A stretch of 7,751 bases of DNA from Casimicrobiaceae bacterium (GTDB lineage: Bacteria; Pseudomonadota; Gammaproteobacteria; Burkholderiales; Casimicrobiaceae), in NCBI GenBank assembly GCA_955652025.1, contig CATPAO010000199.1:1-7751 (forward strand), in the 5' to 3' direction. A model generated the notes under the pieces. The model was not told the DNA's origin and did no database searches. It was given only the letters and a program-made list of their open reading frames with translations. The position numbers and the translations under genes are program-made. Positions 5,842-7,751 of the stretch are shown in pieces (within the stretch, counting starts at the first letter, position 1; each line of letters opens with the position of its first letter).

Positions 5842-7377
5842 TCAACCGGCGAGCGGCGTTCCGGTCGCGCAGCGGCGCGCGATCAGCGGCGAAATGCGGT
5901 AACGATCCTCGCCATAGTGCGCCGCGAGGTTCGCGAGCACGTCGCGGACGCGCGTCACGTCGATCATGTCAGCCCACGCCAGCGGACCGCGCGGATAGCT
6001 GACGCCCCTTTGCATCGCGAGATCGACATCGTGCGCGGACGCGATGCCCTGCGTCACCGCGTCGGCTGCCTCGTTCGCCAGCATCGCGACGGTGCGCATC
6101 ACCAAGAGTCCCGCAACGTCGTCCAGCCGCGATACCGCGATGCCCGCCGCCTGGATCGCGCCGACCGCGGCCAACCACGCCACATCACTGCATCGGTCGC
6201 CTCGCGCGAGCGCCAAGCGCGAGCACGCCGCGTAGTTCGAGGCGAGGTCGAACAGCACGAGATCGCGTGTTGCCGCCACGACGCCACGTGCGGTCGCCGT
6301 GCGCCCATCGGTCAGCGCCAGCGTCGCATCGCCGACCTCGAACGCGCCGTCCGGAAACGCCGGCAACGCGGCGGCGCGATCGACGACCATACCCGCGGCG
6401 GACATCCGCGAGACAAGCGACGCGGCGGGACCGAGATCGCCCCGCGCCGCGATGCGCGAGGGCTTCGCTTGCGTCGACTCGCATTGCGCGACCGGTTTTT
6501 TCGCATCGGGCGCATAAGCGTAGACGCCGCGCGCGGACTTGCGGCCCAGATAACCCGCTTCGACCAGCTCTTGCTGGAGCACCGACGGCGTGAATCGCGG
6601 ATCGAAGTAGTACGCTTCCCACACGCTCTTCGTTACCGCCAGGTTGACATCGTGACCGATCAGATCCATCAGCTCGAACGGTCCCATGCGAAAGCTACCG
6701 GCCTCGCGCATCACCGCGTCGAGCGTCGCTGGTTCTGCGGCGCGCTCTGCGTACAGCCGCCATGCTTCGGCGTAGAACGGCCGCGCGCATCGATTGACGA
6801 TGAAGCCGGGCGTCGACATCGCGTGCACCGGCGCCTTGCCCCAGGCTGCTGCGGTGGCATGGATCGTCGCCGCGACCGCCTGGTCCGTCGCAAGTCCGCT
6901 CACCACCTCCACAAGCGGCATGATCGGCGCCGGATTGAAAAAATGCATGCCGACGACGCGCGAGGGATGGCTCAAGCCAGCGGCCAGTGCGGTGATCGAA
7001 AGCGACGACGTGTTCGACGCAATGATCGTGTCCAAGGGCACGATCACCTCCAGTTCGCGGAATAGCGCACGCTTCGTGTCCGCTTCTTCGACGATCGCCT
7101 CGATGACCAGTCGTGCGTTCACGCAATCACCCAGCGCGTGCACGGCGCCCAATCGGCTCGCCGCAGACTTGGCTGCGTCGGCCGTGATCTTGCCCTTGGT
7201 CGCGAGGCCGTCGAGCGTCGACACGACGTTTTGGCGCGCCTGTTCGGCCGCCCCCATCCGCGTGTCGAACAATCGCACCGGATGGCCCGCCTGCGCGGCG
7301 ATTTGCGCGATGCCGGCGCCCATCGCCCCAGCGCCGATGACAGCGACCGTAGCGTTGGTGGGCAGCGCGCCGGACAT
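5842..7377 (-). CDS. paaH: 3-hydroxyadipyl-CoA dehydrogenase PaaH
   Basis: PaaH oxidises (3S)-3-hydroxyadipyl-CoA to 3-oxoadipyl-CoA with NAD+, a late beta-oxidation-like step of phenylacetate degradation. At 511 residues it is the long form, with two copies of the C-terminal domain. The Rossmann domain opens with VAVIGAGAMGAGIA (11-24). Catalytic positions of L-3-hydroxyacyl-CoA dehydrogenases are present: the serine in SNTSSL (121-126), His145 in GMHFFNP, Glu157 in LVEVV, and Asn195 in GFIVNR. The first C-terminal domain (about 190-288) includes GPFELMDLIGHDVN and ends in GYLGRKSARGVYAY. After a linker of about 125 residues a second one (about 415-500) includes RGVSYPRGPLAWAD. The two-domain layout favours PaaH over fatty-acid or butyryl-CoA enzymes, and the neighbours agree. 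The older symbol paaC is used for it in Pseudomonas. GGGAGAG six bases before the ATG supports this start. Confidence 0.95.
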   Translation of the reverse strand: MSGALPTNATVAVIGAGAMGAGIAQIAAQAGHPVRLFDTRMGAAEQARQNVVSTLDGLATKGKITADAAKSAASRLGAVHALGDCVNARLVIEAIVEEADTKRALFRELEVIVPLDTIIASNTSSLSITALAAGLSHPSRVVGMHFFNPAPIMPLVEVVSGLATDQAVAATIHATAAAWGKAPVHAMSTPGFIVNRCARPFYAEAWRLYAERAAEPATLDAVMREAGSFRMGPFELMDLIGHDVNLAVTKSVWEAYYFDPRFTPSVLQQELVEAGYLGRKSARGVYAYAPDAKKPVAQCESTQAKPSRIAARGDLGPAASLVSRMSAAGMVVDRAAALPAFPDGAFEVGDATLALTDGRTATARGVVAATRDLVLFDLASNYAACSRLALARGDRCSDVAWLAAVGAIQAAGIAVSRLDDVAGLLVMRTVAMLANEAADAVTQGIASAHDVDLAMQRGVSYPRGPLAWADMIDVTRVRDVLANLAAHYGEDRYRISPLIARRCATGTPLAG

Positions 7378-7383
7378 CGGCTA

Positions 7384-7390
7384 CTCTCCC
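7384..7390 (-). promoter_or_regulatory. Shine-Dalgarno sequence of paaH next to the repeat
   Basis: GGGAGAG on the minus strand is six bases before the paaH ATG. It directly abuts the inner end of the intergenic repeat (7391-7454), so the structure of that repeat in the message could affect access to the ribosome binding site. Confidence 0.55.
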
Positions 7391-7454
7391 GCCGGGCCGC
7401 CCCAAGGGAGGCTTACTCCCCTTCCGGGGGCAGCGAACGCAGCGAGCGTGGGGG
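7391..7454 (-). repeat. Burkholderiales-type G/C-rich intergenic repeat between paaG and paaH
   Basis: This stretch fills most of the 84-base gap between two co-directional genes. It has blocks of C (minus strand) at both ends, the direct repeat GCTCGCTGCGTTCGCTGC in the outer half, and a hairpin in the middle. The hairpin pairs AAGGGAG (7404-7410) with CTCCCCTT (7416-7423), with one bulged base and a five-base loop. The wording closely resembles dispersed intergenic elements I recall from several Burkholderiales genomes, where many copies lie between genes. Only one copy is in this window, so its repetitive nature is recalled and not seen. There is no T-run, so it is not a plain terminator. 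It may attenuate or protect the message within the operon. Confidence 0.6.
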
Positions 7455-7461
7455 TCGTCAT

Positions 7462-7751
7462 CTAGCGGCCGGTGAATCGCGGTGCGCGCTTCTCCAGGAA
7501 CGCCGCAACTCCCTCGCGATAGTCGCCGCTGTACCCCAACGCTCGTTGCAGGTCGCGTTCGAGATCGAGTTGCGCTTCCAATGTGTTGCCGGTCGACGCA
7601 TAAAGCGCGTGCTTCGTCGCCGCGAGCCCGCGTGTAGGCGCTTGCGCGAGTTGAGCAACGAGTTTTTCGACCGCAGCCGAGAATTCGGCCTCGTCGACGC
7701 ATTGCCAGATCATCCCCCACGCCGCCGCCTGCTCGGCGGAGAGCTTATCGC
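7462..7751 (-). CDS. paaG: Ring-1,2-epoxyphenylacetyl-CoA isomerase PaaG, 3' end only
   Basis: The window holds the last 95 codons; the gene continues past the right edge. PaaG is a crotonase-fold enzyme that isomerises ring-1,2-epoxyphenylacetyl-CoA to the oxepin-CoA, and in E. coli it also shifts double bonds later in the pathway. Visible features are the start SAEQAAAWGMIWQCVDE, typical of the crotonase helix after the active site, then TRGLAATKHAL and TLEAQLDLERDLQRALGYSGDYREGVAAFLEKR. The ending APRFTGR is very like the C-terminus of known PaaG. The catalytic residues lie outside the window. The frame is open to the last base. The following gene paaH and its neighbours support the call over a generic enoyl-CoA hydratase. 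Confidence 0.9.
   Translation of the reverse strand, partial: DKLSAEQAAAWGMIWQCVDEAEFSAAVEKLVAQLAQAPTRGLAATKHALYASTGNTLEAQLDLERDLQRALGYSGDYREGVAAFLEKRAPRFTGR

Noticed and set aside
5806..7065. A 419-codon plus-strand open frame opposite paaH.
   Set aside because: Its composition is typical of an antisense shadow (Arg/His/Asp-rich), and paaH has intact family motifs along the whole stretch.

Overview
The window is GC-rich and densely coding. It looks like a chromosomal catabolic region of a betaproteobacterium, probably of the order Burkholderiales. The evidence is the closely packed paaG-paaH-paaI-paaK run, the codon choice, and a G/C-rich intergenic repeat (7391-7454) of a type I recall from Burkholderiales genomes. 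I cannot assign a genus. I see no tRNA, rRNA, CRISPR array, insertion sequence or phage gene.

Left part (1-2065): a minus-strand gene (132-1817) encodes an exported tannase/feruloyl-esterase family protein with a signal peptide and the family's Cys-Ser / Asp / His-Cys catalytic arrangement. It is divergently oriented from a plus-strand LysR-type regulator (2066-3025). The 248-bp space between them holds a candidate promoter for the esterase and an inverted repeat (TCAA-N6-TTGA) where a LysR-type protein could bind. This is the classic layout of a regulator controlling its divergent neighbour and possibly itself. Bases 1-131 hold no gene I can support, only a possible weak terminator hairpin for the esterase gene.

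Right part (3045-7751): five minus-strand genes are transcribed leftwards, in the order paaG (3' end only) - paaH - paaI - paaK - ketopantoate-reductase-like gene. Four belong to aerobic phenylacetate degradation through CoA thioesters. PaaK activates phenylacetate, PaaG isomerises the ring epoxide to the oxepin, PaaH oxidises 3-hydroxyadipyl-CoA, and PaaI is the rescue thioesterase. Gaps are 84, 17, 16 and 10 bases, so one transcript is likely. The epoxidase genes paaABCDE are not in the window and may lie beyond the right edge or elsewhere. The operon converges on the LysR gene with only 19 bases between the stop codons.

No clearly new system is visible. The points most worth a second look are the 2-dehydropantoate-2-reductase-like gene at the end of the paa run, the repeat inserted between paaG and paaH, and the unassigned substrate of the LysR-linked esterase.
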